Positions 16,322-25,153 of a stretch of 64,000 bases of DNA are shown here, in pieces. The notes beneath the pieces are model-generated. The model did no database searches. It worked only from the letters and a program-made list of their open reading frames with translations, and was not told the origin of the DNA. The stretch is taken from assembly GCA_017535325.1 (NCBI GenBank), contig JAFXUC010000063.1, positions 28,203 to 92,202 of the forward strand, in the 5' to 3' direction. Source of the DNA: Bacteroidales bacterium (GTDB lineage Bacteria; Bacteroidota; Bacteroidia; Bacteroidales; UBA3824). The stretch's first letter is position 1; the number at the start of each line of letters is the position of its first letter. The translations under genes were made by a program, and so were the position numbers.

Positions 16322-17218
16322 ATGGCTTTCAAATCAGGTTTTGTTAATATTGTCGGCAACCCGAATGTCGGGAAATCGACGCTTATGAATATTTTGGTCG
16401 GTGAAAGACTCTCTATCATCACCGCTAAAAGTCAGACTACACGCCACAGAATCATGGGCGTTGTTACAACCGACGATTATCAAATCGTTTACAGCGACAC
16501 CCCCGGCGTTTTAAAACCCGTCTACAAACTTCAAGAATCCATGCTCAACTATTCTGAGTCGGCTCTTGAAGACGCGGACGTAATTCTCTATATTACAGAC
16601 GTTTTGGAGACAAAAACCAAAAACAAGTTTTTCCTCGAAATGGTAAACAGAGTAAAATGCCCGGTTATCATTTTGGTCAACAAAATTGATTTGTCGCCGT
16701 CTCAGGAAAAAGTCGTTGAAATCATAGGCGACTGGAAAACGCTTGTCCCGAAAGCCGAAATTTATCCCGTAAGCGCGCTTATGAAATTCAATACGGAAAA
16801 CATTTTGGACAAAATCGTTTCGCTTTTGCCAGAAAATCCGCCGTATTTTGAGAAAGACCGTCTGACCGACAAGCCGGAAAGGTTTTTCGTTTCGGAAATC
16901 ATACGCGAAAAAGTTCTCGAAAACTACGACAAGGAAATTCCGTATTCGGTGGAGGTCGAGGTTGAGACTTTCAAGGAGGAGGAAGAAATTATCCGCATAC
17001 AGTCGGTCATAAACGTTATCCGCGAATCTCAGAAAGGCATTATAATCGGCAAACAGGGCGCGGCACTCAAAAAACTCGGCTCTATGGCAAGAAAGGAACT
17101 TGAAGCGTTTTTCGGCAAAAAAATCTATCTCGAAATTTTTGTAAAAGTCTCAAAAGACTGGCGCGACAACAAAAACCGCCTCAGAAATTTCGGCTATGAC
17201 GTCAGCGGAATACAATAA
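16322..17218 (+). CDS. era: GTPase Era
   Basis: An essential GTPase for 16S rRNA maturation and 30S assembly, 298 residues. The GTPase motifs are GNPNVGKST (12-20), the switch region QTTRHRIMG, DTPG and NKID. The C-terminal KH domain carries GKQGAALKKLG, which binds the 3' end of 16S rRNA. The order and length are standard. It is preceded by its own -7 box and followed by a separate promoter for dnaN. Confidence 0.97.
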   Translation: MAFKSGFVNIVGNPNVGKSTLMNILVGERLSIITAKSQTTRHRIMGVVTTDDYQIVYSDTPGVLKPVYKLQESMLNYSESALEDADVILYITDVLETKTKNKFFLEMVNRVKCPVIILVNKIDLSPSQEKVVEIIGDWKTLVPKAEIYPVSALMKFNTENILDKIVSLLPENPPYFEKDRLTDKPERFFVSEIIREKVLENYDKEIPYSVEVEVETFKEEEEIIRIQSVINVIRESQKGIIIGKQGAALKKLGSMARKELEAFFGKKIYLEIFVKVSKDWRDNKNRLRNFGYDVSGIQ

Positions 17219-17248
17219 ACTTTTTTTTGCGGATAAAAAAAAACTCCG

Positions 17249-17256
17249 TAACTTTG
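17249..17256 (+). promoter_or_regulatory. dnaN -7 promoter box TAACTTTG
   Basis: Exact TAnnTTTG match followed by C, 34 bases before the dnaN start. Confidence 0.6.
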
Positions 17257-17290
17257 CAACGAACTAAATGTAAAAGTAAATTCAAGAAAA

Positions 17291-18418
17291 ATGAAATTTG
17301 TAGTATCAAGTACCGAATTGTTGAGCCGTTTGCAGTCTATCAGCAGGGTTATCAGCAGCAAAAATACTTTGCCGATTTTGGACAATTTTTTGTTTGACCT
17401 TTCCGGCAACACGCTCACAATCATGGCTTCCGACCTTGAAAGCAGTATGCGCACCCGTATCAACCTTGACAACGTTGACGGCAGCGGAAAAGTGGCAATC
17501 GAGGCAAAACGCCTTACCGACATTCTCAAAGAGTTTCCCGAACAGCCTTTGATTTTTGAAATCAATCAGGAAACCCTCGGCGTTGACATCATTTCGGACA
17601 ACGGTAAGTTTTCAATCGTCGGTGTCAACGGCGACGAATATCCTGAAATGCTGAAACTTAACGAAGAGTCAGCCGTTACGGCAAATATCCCCGGCGCAAT
17701 TCTTCTCAAAGGCATAAATAAAACGTTTTTTGCAACCGGCGACGACGAACTGCGTCCCGTGATGTCATGTATTTTTATCCAGTTCAACGAAAACGGGGCA
17801 ACTTTTGTGGCATCCGACACTCACAAACTCGTAAAATACACAAATTCAAGCGTCAACACGGGTTCTCAGGCATCGTTTATCCTTCCCAAAAAACCGGCTA
17901 ACATGCTGAAATCGGTTTTAGGCAAGGGCGAGCAGGAGATAAAACTTCAATTCGACGACAAAAACGCTTATTTCCAACTTTCTGAATATGAGATGATTTG
18001 CCGTTTGCAGGAAGGTCAGTATCCCAACTACGAGGCTGTTATCCCGACCAACAATCCCAACAGGCTTACGATTTCGAGAGCGGATTTTGCGACGGTTTTG
18101 AAACGTGTGTCAGTCTTTTCAAGTTCAAGCAATCTGATAAAACTCGACATCAAGGCCGATCAGGTAACGGTAACGGCTCAGGACATCGACTTTTCGATTT
18201 CGGCATACGAAAAAATCAATGCCCAGTATGAAGGCGAAGATATGTTAATCGGCTTTAAATCAGCGTTCTTGGTTGACATTTTGAATGCAATGAACACAGA
18301 AAACGTTGTTCTTCAAATGTCAGATCCGTCAAGGGCGGGCGTCATCGTTCCTTTGGAAAAAGAATCGGAGCAGGAAGACGAACTCATGCTTTTGATGCCG
18401 ATGATGATCAACGATTGA
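17291..18418 (+). CDS. dnaN: DNA polymerase III beta sliding clamp
   Basis: The ring-shaped clamp that tethers DNA polymerase III to DNA, 375 residues, of normal length with three repeated domains. Recognisable stretches are MKFVVSSTELLSRLQSISRV, SKNTLPILDNF, ASDLESSMRT, FATGDDELRPVMSCIF, ASDTHKLVKY and the C-terminal region ending in LLMPMMIND. It has its own promoter and terminator, and no dnaA or recF lies next to it, as is common in Bacteroidetes. Confidence 0.97.
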   Translation: MKFVVSSTELLSRLQSISRVISSKNTLPILDNFLFDLSGNTLTIMASDLESSMRTRINLDNVDGSGKVAIEAKRLTDILKEFPEQPLIFEINQETLGVDIISDNGKFSIVGVNGDEYPEMLKLNEESAVTANIPGAILLKGINKTFFATGDDELRPVMSCIFIQFNENGATFVASDTHKLVKYTNSSVNTGSQASFILPKKPANMLKSVLGKGEQEIKLQFDDKNAYFQLSEYEMICRLQEGQYPNYEAVIPTNNPNRLTISRADFATVLKRVSVFSSSSNLIKLDIKADQVTVTAQDIDFSISAYEKINAQYEGEDMLIGFKSAFLVDILNAMNTENVVLQMSDPSRAGVIVPLEKESEQEDELMLLMPMMIND

Positions 18419-18466
18419 TTTTAATTTTTGTTTCCATATATTTATATTTATTTTTTATCTGCACAG

Positions 18467-18495
18467 CCGGCAGGAAAAACTGCCGGTTGTTTTAT
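18467..18495 (+). terminator. Intrinsic terminator after dnaN
   Basis: 7-bp GC-rich stem CCGGCAG (18467-18473) / CTGCCGG (18480-18486) followed by TTGTTTTATT. Confidence 0.75.
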
Positions 18496-18513
18496 TAAAA
18501 ATCAGTTAAAAAT

Positions 18514-18867
18514 ATGAAGAAATACATTGCACTCGGAGTTTTGGCACTGCTGCTTATAGGCAGTATAGTTTTCTTTTTCCGCTATTACTGGCATTTTGCC
18601 GACGGCGTAAAAGCGGGAACGCTCGAACAGGTAATGCACAAAGGCTACATTTTCAAAACCTACGAAGGCAGAATACAGTTGGACAGGTTTGTAAGTGCCA
18701 CCGACAAAGTCTGGGAGTTTTCGGTTGAAGACCCGCGTCTTGCCGACAGTCTTACAAAATGCGCCGGCGCAAAAGTAACGCTTCATTACAAAGAATACAA
18801 AAATTCTCTGATGTGGCGCGGCATGCAGAAATATGTTGTTGACAGCATCGTTTCGGTAAGCCGTTAA
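18514..18867 (+). CDS. Small membrane-anchored protein of unknown function
   Basis: A 117-residue protein with one N-terminal membrane helix (about 5-25) and a soluble rest that reads like a small beta domain (GRIQLDRFVS, WEFSVED, KVTLHYKEYKNS, YVVDSIVSVS). Proteins of this shape occur beside dnaN in other Bacteroidetes, sometimes under misleading names, but no function is known to me. Its stop codon overlaps the stop codon of truA on the other strand, so the two genes converge with a 4-bp overlap. Confidence 0.75.
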   Translation: MKKYIALGVLALLLIGSIVFFFRYYWHFADGVKAGTLEQVMHKGYIFKTYEGRIQLDRFVSATDKVWEFSVEDPRLADSLTKCAGAKVTLHYKEYKNSLMWRGMQKYVVDSIVSVSR

Positions 18868-19592
18868 TATTCTATGTCAACGAGATACAGACCGCAGGCG
18901 GGGACTGACTGACCCGCCTTGGAACGGTTTTTTGCGTTTATTATTTTTTGCAGGTCTTTCAGCGTCATTCTGTCGGAGCCTAAATCCGTCAGTGTGCCGA
19001 CAAGTGCGCGGACCATGTTTCTAAGAAAACGGTCAGCCTTTACGGTGAAAATTATTTTGTGTCCTTCCCTTACAAAAAACGTCTCTTTGAGGTCGCAGAT
19101 TGTGGTTTTGTTGTCAGCACCTGCCTTGCAAAACGATTCAAAATCGGTGTTTTCTTTTAAGATTTTGCAGCCTTCGTTCATTAATTCTACGTCGAGTTTG
19201 TAAGGATAAAACCACGACGCACCGCCAAGAAAAACGTCTTTTCTTTGGTGAATGTAATATTTATAAGTGCGGCTTTTTGCCGAAAAGCGGGCGTTGAAAT
19301 CTTCTCCGACTTGCACAATGTCAAAAACGGCAATGTCCGAAGGTAAGAATCTGTTAAGTTTAAAAACAAAATTTTCAATATCGGAAATCTCCGTAACGCA
19401 GTCAAAATGAGCGGTATAGTAACTTGCATGAACGCCCGTGTCGGTTCTTCCCGCGCCCAAGGTTTCGATGTTTTCTTTCAAAAGCATAGAAAGCGCACGG
19501 TTAAGAACTTCCTGAACCGTCAGCGCATTCGGCTGAACCTGCCAGCCGTGATAATTTGTGCCGTTATAAGATAAATTTATTCTGTAACGCAT
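18864..19592 (-). CDS. truA: tRNA pseudouridine(38-40) synthase TruA
   Basis: Isomerises uridines 38-40 in the tRNA anticodon stem. It has 242 residues from the ATG at 19590-19592 (MRYRINLSYNGTNYHGWQVQ). The catalytic aspartate is Asp51 in GAGRTDTGVHA. FSAKSRTYKY and FLRNMVRALVGTL are further family motifs. A longer reading frame upstream reaches into the -7 box and was rejected. Its end overlaps the convergent small membrane-protein gene by four bases. Confidence 0.95.
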   Translation of the reverse strand: MRYRINLSYNGTNYHGWQVQPNALTVQEVLNRALSMLLKENIETLGAGRTDTGVHASYYTAHFDCVTEISDIENFVFKLNRFLPSDIAVFDIVQVGEDFNARFSAKSRTYKYYIHQRKDVFLGGASWFYPYKLDVELMNEGCKILKENTDFESFCKAGADNKTTICDLKETFFVREGHKIIFTVKADRFLRNMVRALVGTLTDLGSDRMTLKDLQKIINAKNRSKAGQSVPACGLYLVDIEY

Positions 19593-19608
19593 AATGAAAA
19601 TTTTGTTG

Positions 19609-19616
19609 CAAAAGTA
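19609..19616 (-). promoter_or_regulatory. truA -7 promoter box TACTTTTG
   Basis: Exact TAnnTTTG match on the minus strand, 17 bases before the chosen truA start; it excludes the longer start. Confidence 0.6.
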
Positions 19617-19629
19617 TTTAAAAAAATTG

Positions 19630-19637
19630 TAACTTTG
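19630..19637 (+). promoter_or_regulatory. -7 promoter box TAACTTTG of the outer-membrane protein gene
   Basis: Exact TAnnTTTG match followed by C, 23 bases before the start at 19661. Confidence 0.6.
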
Positions 19638-19660
19638 CACTGCATTTTTCAAATAAAAAT

Positions 19661-20530
19661 ATGACAAATTTTTTTAAAGCATTTATACTGTTTTTTTTGT
19701 TGTTTTCGGGCAGCGTTTTCGGGCAGAATCTTATAGGATTCAACGCTTTTTATATGCAGACAAAAATTGCCGGCGACTCTTCCGGAATGAATAAAATGAT
19801 GTTTGCCGAGCCGGGTTCGGGTTTCGGAATCGCGTATAAACACATGGAACTGAGGAATATAATCGGTTTTCAGGGCGAAATCAACATTCAAAACACGGGT
19901 TTTATGGTAAAGCCGCAGCCTCAGACGGACGTTTTCGGAAATATAATCGAAAACGACACTGCCTATTTTTACAAAATGCGGTCAAAACACATTAACATTC
20001 CGCTGTTTATGCACCTTGATTTCGGTCAGCACAGCGTAAAAGCGGTTTTTGCAATCGGTACGTATGCGGATTTTCTGTTGGAAAAGTCCAACCCTGAAAC
20101 CAATATGACGGTTTTTGATTCGACTGGCGTGGAAAGAATCGCTAACGGAAAGTACAACACTTTTACCTACGGTCTGACTTCGTTAGCGGGTATTGCCTTT
20201 TGCACAAAATACGGCGTCTTTCAGTTTGCGGCACGGGCAAGTCTCGGAATGTCAAAAATGATAAAAATCGATGAGGTTGCACTGCTCAGTTTTATAACCG
20301 ACAGGTCGTTAGGTTTCGGCTTCTCGTATTTCAAACCTTTCGGCAAAGAGCCGTATTACACGAAAAAGGAAAAAATCAAGAAGGAAGAAAAACTCGAAGA
20401 AACTCCTCTTGACATTCCTGAAAAAGAAGACAATCCGAATGAAGAAACCTCAGAGCCGCAGGAAGAGAAAGCCGACAAAAACGCTCCGACGGAAGAAGAT
20501 TTGGATTGGGAACAACGTTTTGACAATTAA
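19661..20530 (+). CDS. Outer-membrane beta-barrel protein with charged C-terminal tail
   Basis: A 289-residue exported protein. The signal peptide (about 1-21) ends SVFG|Q. Residues 22 to about 230 look like an eight-stranded PorT/OMP_b-brl barrel (GFQGEINIQNTGF, INIPLFMHLDF, FQFAARASLGMSKM, GFGFSYFKPFG). The last 60 residues are a strongly charged, Glu/Lys-rich tail (EKIKKEEKLEE ... EEDLDWEQRFDN) that is probably disordered. Function unknown. It starts seven bases before the end-to-start gap to the next gene, so it is probably co-transcribed with the methyltransferase. Confidence 0.7.
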   Translation: MTNFFKAFILFFLLFSGSVFGQNLIGFNAFYMQTKIAGDSSGMNKMMFAEPGSGFGIAYKHMELRNIIGFQGEINIQNTGFMVKPQPQTDVFGNIIENDTAYFYKMRSKHINIPLFMHLDFGQHSVKAVFAIGTYADFLLEKSNPETNMTVFDSTGVERIANGKYNTFTYGLTSLAGIAFCTKYGVFQFAARASLGMSKMIKIDEVALLSFITDRSLGFGFSYFKPFGKEPYYTKKEKIKKEEKLEETPLDIPEKEDNPNEETSEPQEEKADKNAPTEEDLDWEQRFDN

Positions 20531-20536
20531 TAAGTT

Positions 20537-21250
20537 ATGGAAAATTACGGAAAAATCTATATGGTTCCGATGTCCTTGGGAGCCGAAAATTTCAAATATT
20601 ACCTGCCTGAGGAAGTTTTAGAAAAAATCCGCAGCATAAGGTATTTTATTGCCGAAAATGCAAAAACGGCACGCCATTATTTTATCCTTTTGGGAATGAG
20701 GGAGTTTCTGCCGAAAATTACCGTTTACGAAATGGATAAACACAATAAGGATTTTGATTATTCGGTTTATTTTGAGGTTTTGAAAAACGGGGCGGATTTG
20801 GGCGTGATTTCCGAGGCGGGCTGTCCGGGGGTTGCCGACCCGGGCGCAAGTGTGGCTTTGAGCGCACACAGAGCGGGTTTTACGGTTGTTCCGCTTGTAG
20901 GACCTTCATCAATTTTGCTTTCCTTAATGGCAAGCGGACTCAACGGACAGAGTTTTGCTTTTAACGGTTATCTGCCTGTAAAAAATCCCGAACGTCAGAA
21001 AATGATAAAAAAACTTGAAGACCGTTCAAGGGAATTGAACCAAACGCAGATTTTTATAGAGACGCCGTACAGAAACAACGCATTTTTAGAAACGCTTTGT
21101 AATACGCTCAGTCCTAACACTTTGCTGACCGTTGCCGTTGACATAACCCTACCTACGGAGTTCATAAAAACACAAAGTGTCGGCTCGTGGAAAAGACAAA
21201 AAATAGACATTGACAAACGTCCGGCAATATTTTTAATTTTGAAAAAATAG
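20537..21250 (+). CDS. SAM-dependent methyltransferase, RsmI/tetrapyrrole methylase family
   Basis: A 237-residue protein of the tetrapyrrole-methylase fold. The GVISEAGCPGVADPGA motif and VVPLVGPSSILLSLMASG match RsmI, which 2'-O-methylates C1402 of 16S rRNA. The N-terminal part lacks the usual RsmI glycine-rich LYVVPTPIGN start and instead reads KIYMVPMSLG, as in a short paralogue common in Bacteroidetes. It may be an RsmI variant or a methylase with another target. It directly follows the outer-membrane protein gene. Confidence 0.85.
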   Translation: MENYGKIYMVPMSLGAENFKYYLPEEVLEKIRSIRYFIAENAKTARHYFILLGMREFLPKITVYEMDKHNKDFDYSVYFEVLKNGADLGVISEAGCPGVADPGASVALSAHRAGFTVVPLVGPSSILLSLMASGLNGQSFAFNGYLPVKNPERQKMIKKLEDRSRELNQTQIFIETPYRNNAFLETLCNTLSPNTLLTVAVDITLPTEFIKTQSVGSWKRQKIDIDKRPAIFLILKK

Positions 21251-21283
21251 TGATTTTTGATATGGAAAATTCATTTTTTTTCG

Positions 21284-21291
21284 TATCTTTG
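21284..21291 (+). promoter_or_regulatory. -7 promoter box TATCTTTG of the DUF4293 gene
   Basis: Exact TAnnTTTG match, 20 bases before the start at 21312. Confidence 0.6.
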
Positions 21292-21311
21292 GGCAATAAT
21301 TTTTTCAAGAA

Positions 21312-21761
21312 ATGATACAGAGAATACAGACTATTTTTTGGTTTGTCGTTGCGGTATTGTTTATCGTGATGATACCTAACGACTGGATGACGCTTTTTGC
21401 ATCCAACGGAGATTTCACATTCTCCGCTTTCGGCGTATTTCAAGGTGAAAACCAGATAATTACTGGTTTGCCGCTGATTTCATATTTGGTCTTGATGGCA
21501 GTCTTGAACATCGTCATAATTTTCCTCTACAAAAAGAGAATTTTGCAGGCAAGGCTCACGACAATTTCAATTATTCTGACATTATGTTTTTACCTTTTGG
21601 TATTAATGTACAGATATATGTCTTTTGAGGGCGAAATCACTTCCACAAACTGGAATTTCCCGCTTGTTTTACCCGTTATAAACGTGATTCTCAGTGTTTT
21701 GGCATGGAGAGGCGTTGTAAAAGACGAGGCAAAAGTTCGTTCGTTGGACCGTTTAAGATAA
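21312..21761 (+). CDS. DUF4293 membrane protein
   Basis: A 149-residue protein with four hydrophobic segments (about 5-22, 50-70, 78-98, 116-133). The start MIQRIQTIFW is characteristic of DUF4293, a Bacteroidetes-restricted family of unknown function. It is followed after seven bases by rlmD and may be co-transcribed with it. Confidence 0.85.
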   Translation: MIQRIQTIFWFVVAVLFIVMIPNDWMTLFASNGDFTFSAFGVFQGENQIITGLPLISYLVLMAVLNIVIIFLYKKRILQARLTTISIILTLCFYLLVLMYRYMSFEGEITSTNWNFPLVLPVINVILSVLAWRGVVKDEAKVRSLDRLR

Positions 21762-21768
21762 AAAAATC

Positions 21769-23175
21769 ATGCGTAAAAAAAGAACAGGTGAAATTTTTGA
21801 AGACGTTCTTGTAACAGACATTGCCGCAGAAGGCAAAGCAATTGCCAAAATCGACAACATAGTCTTTTTCATAAAAGGCGCAGTGCCGGGCGATGTGGTT
21901 GATATTAAGACCGTTAGACGTCAGAAAAACTTCCGCGAGGCTGTCGTGGAAAATTTCAAAAAGTTTTCTGACCAAAGGGAAAAACCGCTGTGCGAACATT
22001 TCGGAATTTGCGGCGGCTGCGTTTGGCAAATGCTGCCCTATCAGTTGCAGTTGAAATACAAACAGCAGCAGGTTCAAGACGCCTTGACACATATCGCAAA
22101 AGTACAAATTCCTGAACTTCAAACGATTGTTCCGTCAGACAACCAGTATTTCTACCGCAACAAATTGGAATTTACGTTTGCCTCTCAGCGTTGGCTGACT
22201 GAGGCTGAAATGAACGTTCCCGATTCTGAAAAGCAGTTGGAAGGTCTCGGTTTTCATATTCCGGGACGTTTTGACAAGGTTTTGGACATAAAAAAATGCT
22301 GTCTTCAAGCCGAGCCGTCAAACGCTATCCGTTTGGAAATAAAAAGATTCTGTCTTGAACACGGATTTGAGTTTTTCAATCTGAGGACTCAGGTCGGATT
22401 TATGCGCAATATGCTTATCAGAAGTTCTGTTAACAAGGAACTTATGGTAATTATTGTTTTTGCGCACGAAGACAAGGAGAAGCGCGAAATGCTGCTCAAC
22501 CACCTTATAAAAACATTCCCCGAAATTACTTCGCTAATGTATTTCATCAACCCGAAACTCAACTGTGATTATTCGGATTTGGAGGCAAAATTTTATTACG
22601 GCAAAGACCACATCATCGAGGAGATGGGCGGCTTGAAATTCAAGGTTCAGGCTAAAAGTTTTTATCAAACCAACTCGTTGCAGGCTTTTAAACTGTATGC
22701 TGTCGCAAAAGATTTTGCCGCTTTGACGGGAAAAGAAACCGTTTACGACCTTTACACGGGAACGGGAACGATTGCAAACTTTGTCGCCGACAAAGCCGCA
22801 AAAGTAGTTGGTATTGAATACATTGAAGAGGCTATTGAAGACGCAAAAATCAACAGCGGACTCAACCAAATAGAAAACACAAAGTTTTATGCAGGCGACA
22901 TGAAAGACGTTTTGACGGCGGATTTCATTGAACAAAACGGCAGACCCGACGTCATAATTCTTGACCCGCCGAGAGCCGGAGTTCACCCCGATGTCATAAA
23001 AACGATTTTGAACGCAGCCCCTGAAAGGATTGTTTACGTTAGTTGCAACCCCGCAACGCAGGCGCGGGACGTTCAACTTTTGGACGAAAAATATGCGGTC
23101 AAAAAAATTCAGCCGGTGGACATGTTTCCTCAGACTCACCACGTTGAGAACGTAATTTTGTTGGAGAAAAAATAA
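21769..23175 (+). CDS. rlmD: 23S rRNA (uracil-5-)-methyltransferase RlmD
   Basis: Methylates a uridine of 23S rRNA (U1939 in E. coli) using SAM and a 4Fe-4S cluster. It has 468 residues. The N-terminal TRAM domain (about 8-62) precedes cluster cysteines 75, 81 and 84 in CEHFGICGGC, with a fourth in DIKKCCLQ. The SAM site is YDLYTGTGTIANF, DPPRAGVHP follows, and the catalytic cysteine is in VSCNPATQARD. RlmD and the RlmCD/TrmA-like paralogues are hard to tell apart from sequence alone, so the exact target base is less certain. Confidence 0.9.
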   Translation: MRKKRTGEIFEDVLVTDIAAEGKAIAKIDNIVFFIKGAVPGDVVDIKTVRRQKNFREAVVENFKKFSDQREKPLCEHFGICGGCVWQMLPYQLQLKYKQQQVQDALTHIAKVQIPELQTIVPSDNQYFYRNKLEFTFASQRWLTEAEMNVPDSEKQLEGLGFHIPGRFDKVLDIKKCCLQAEPSNAIRLEIKRFCLEHGFEFFNLRTQVGFMRNMLIRSSVNKELMVIIVFAHEDKEKREMLLNHLIKTFPEITSLMYFINPKLNCDYSDLEAKFYYGKDHIIEEMGGLKFKVQAKSFYQTNSLQAFKLYAVAKDFAALTGKETVYDLYTGTGTIANFVADKAAKVVGIEYIEEAIEDAKINSGLNQIENTKFYAGDMKDVLTADFIEQNGRPDVIILDPPRAGVHPDVIKTILNAAPERIVYVSCNPATQARDVQLLDEKYAVKKIQPVDMFPQTHHVENVILLEKK

Positions 23176-23218
23176 AAATTGGTTTGATATTTGAATCATT
23201 GAAAGTCAAAACAGTACA

Positions 23219-25150
23219 ATGAAAAAGAATTCTGTCAAATCGGGCATAATGAAGGTTGCCATAATCGGTGTTGTGATTATGGTAGGCTTGCTTGTATTCA
23301 ACTATATAATGCAAGTAAGACAACAACGCTCAATAGAGCAGTTGGCCCGCACTGACCGTAACATTTTGGTTGACAGAATTCTTACCATCTATTCAAAACA
23401 ATATTCCAACATCGTCCGCGACAATTCGGCATGGGACGAGTTTATAGAAAGTTATCTCGGCAGAGAACAAGACCCCGATCAGGAATGGCTCTTGAACAAC
23501 ATCGGTTATATGCTTGAAAATTATGCATCTACCGATGTGTGTGTGTTTGATACTTTGGGCAACAAGGTTTATGAAAGGAAAAAACCGGACGGCGAGGGCA
23601 TTGAGTTTTACGACTTCGGAGATTCGCTCATTCAAGACCTTTTTCAAGGCAAACCGTTTACGGACTTTTATCTCAGAAAAAACGGCGAAGTATTTGAGTA
23701 TCACGGTGCAAGAGTTGTTCATGCCGACGATATGGTAACAAGAATGCAAGAACCCAAAGGTTATCTTTTTATGATTAAAAGGATTTCTAAAAACGAGATT
23801 GAAGATTACCGCGAGGCCATCGGCGAAACGGAAATAGGACTTGTGGAATTTCTGCATGAAGTAGATTCAATAAAACATGAAGTCCGTCCGAATCATTTGG
23901 TTGTCAAAGAATTAAAAGACCACAACGGAAAATCAATTTCGTATCTTTATTTTGTCTTCCAAAATTCAATTGTAGGACTTTTTAGAAATTTCGTTCCAAT
24001 TTTTTTGCTTGTAGCAATTATGTGCATTTTGATTGTAATCGCGATTGTAAGATATGCGCACGTTAAGATTACAAAGCCGTTACATAATATTGCAGAGGCG
24101 TTGAAAACAGGAAAAACAGACAATGTTATCCCGTTAAAAAAAGAAGTGAACGAGTTCGGCGTAATTTCCAAAATGATGGAAGAATTTTTTATTCAAAAAG
24201 ACGATTTAGCGAAATTGAACGCCGAATTAAGCCAAAGCCGCGAAGAGATTTTGCTTCAAAACGAAACCCTTCAACAGCAGAAAGAAGAAATTTTGGTTCA
24301 GCATGAAAATGTTACTTCCCTCAACGAGGAACTCTCGCTTATAAACGAAGATTTGGCAGAGCAGAAGGAATGTCTCGAAAAGGCAAACGAGCAACTCACT
24401 TCCGGAATCAGATATGCAAGCCGTTTGCAAAGTGCAATGCTTCAAGCGGTTGAGCCGACGGAAGAATTGTTCAAAAACTTTTTCGTAATGTACTATCCTA
24501 AGGATCTTGTGGGCGGCGACTTTTATTTTACCAAGCGGGACGGCGACACGGTGATTGCTGTACTCGGCGACTGTACGGGACACGGCGTACCGGGCGCAGT
24601 GCTTGCAAGTATGGGCATTTCGTTCTTAACGCAACTTTTTCTTGAAAGTCATGGCACGGAAATTATGCCCGACGAAATTTTGATGCGGCTGAAAGAAAAA
24701 GTTACCTCGGCTCTCGGTCTTGACAAAGACGGCGAACAGCACAGCGACGGCATGGACGTGGCTGTCCTTATTTACAACAGCAAAACCAGAAACGGCTATT
24801 TCGCGGGGGCTCAGCGCCCGTTGTTACTGATTCGCGAAAATCAAGCATTCTCCATAAAAGGCGACACAATGCCGATAGGACATTTTGCCAAGGAAGGCAA
24901 ATTTACAACGGTTAACATAAAACTACAAAAAGGCGACAAAGTTTATTTGTTTTCAGACGGCTGCACCGACCAGATAGGCGGAGAAAAGAAAACAAGGCTT
25001 ATGACCCAGCAGTTCAAAAACAAGGTTTTGGAATATTCAAGCCTTGAATTTCCAAAGCAGAAACAAGCAATAGAAGACCTTATTTTCGGCTGGAAAGGCG
25101 ACAATTTGCAGACCGACGACATTTCTATGTTAGCCTTTGAAATAGAATAA
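23219..25150 (+). CDS. CHASE4-HAMP-SpoIIE membrane phosphatase
   Basis: A 643-residue sensor phosphatase. There is a membrane helix at about 13-31 and an extracytoplasmic CHASE4-like domain (about 45-240) with VRDNSAWDEF, like the D-x-x-x-W-D motif of that family. A second membrane helix (about 258-282) leads to a HAMP linker, a Gln/Glu-rich coiled coil (about 330-400) and a PP2C-type SpoIIE domain with VGGDFYF, GDCTGHGVPGA, DGMDVAV and FSDGCTDQ, the metal-binding aspartates. Such proteins dephosphorylate anti-sigma-factor antagonists in partner switching, but no antagonist or anti-sigma gene is nearby. It is followed within three bases by the DUF2520 gene. Confidence 0.9.
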   Translation: MKKNSVKSGIMKVAIIGVVIMVGLLVFNYIMQVRQQRSIEQLARTDRNILVDRILTIYSKQYSNIVRDNSAWDEFIESYLGREQDPDQEWLLNNIGYMLENYASTDVCVFDTLGNKVYERKKPDGEGIEFYDFGDSLIQDLFQGKPFTDFYLRKNGEVFEYHGARVVHADDMVTRMQEPKGYLFMIKRISKNEIEDYREAIGETEIGLVEFLHEVDSIKHEVRPNHLVVKELKDHNGKSISYLYFVFQNSIVGLFRNFVPIFLLVAIMCILIVIAIVRYAHVKITKPLHNIAEALKTGKTDNVIPLKKEVNEFGVISKMMEEFFIQKDDLAKLNAELSQSREEILLQNETLQQQKEEILVQHENVTSLNEELSLINEDLAEQKECLEKANEQLTSGIRYASRLQSAMLQAVEPTEELFKNFFVMYYPKDLVGGDFYFTKRDGDTVIAVLGDCTGHGVPGAVLASMGISFLTQLFLESHGTEIMPDEILMRLKEKVTSALGLDKDGEQHSDGMDVAVLIYNSKTRNGYFAGAQRPLLLIRENQAFSIKGDTMPIGHFAKEGKFTTVNIKLQKGDKVYLFSDGCTDQIGGEKKTRLMTQQFKNKVLEYSSLEFPKQKQAIEDLIFGWKGDNLQTDDISMLAFEIE

Positions 25151-25153
25151 GTT

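Noticed and set aside
22534..23199. Minus-strand 221-codon open frame
   Set aside because: Antisense to rlmD with its motifs intact; the frame is open only because of codon bias.
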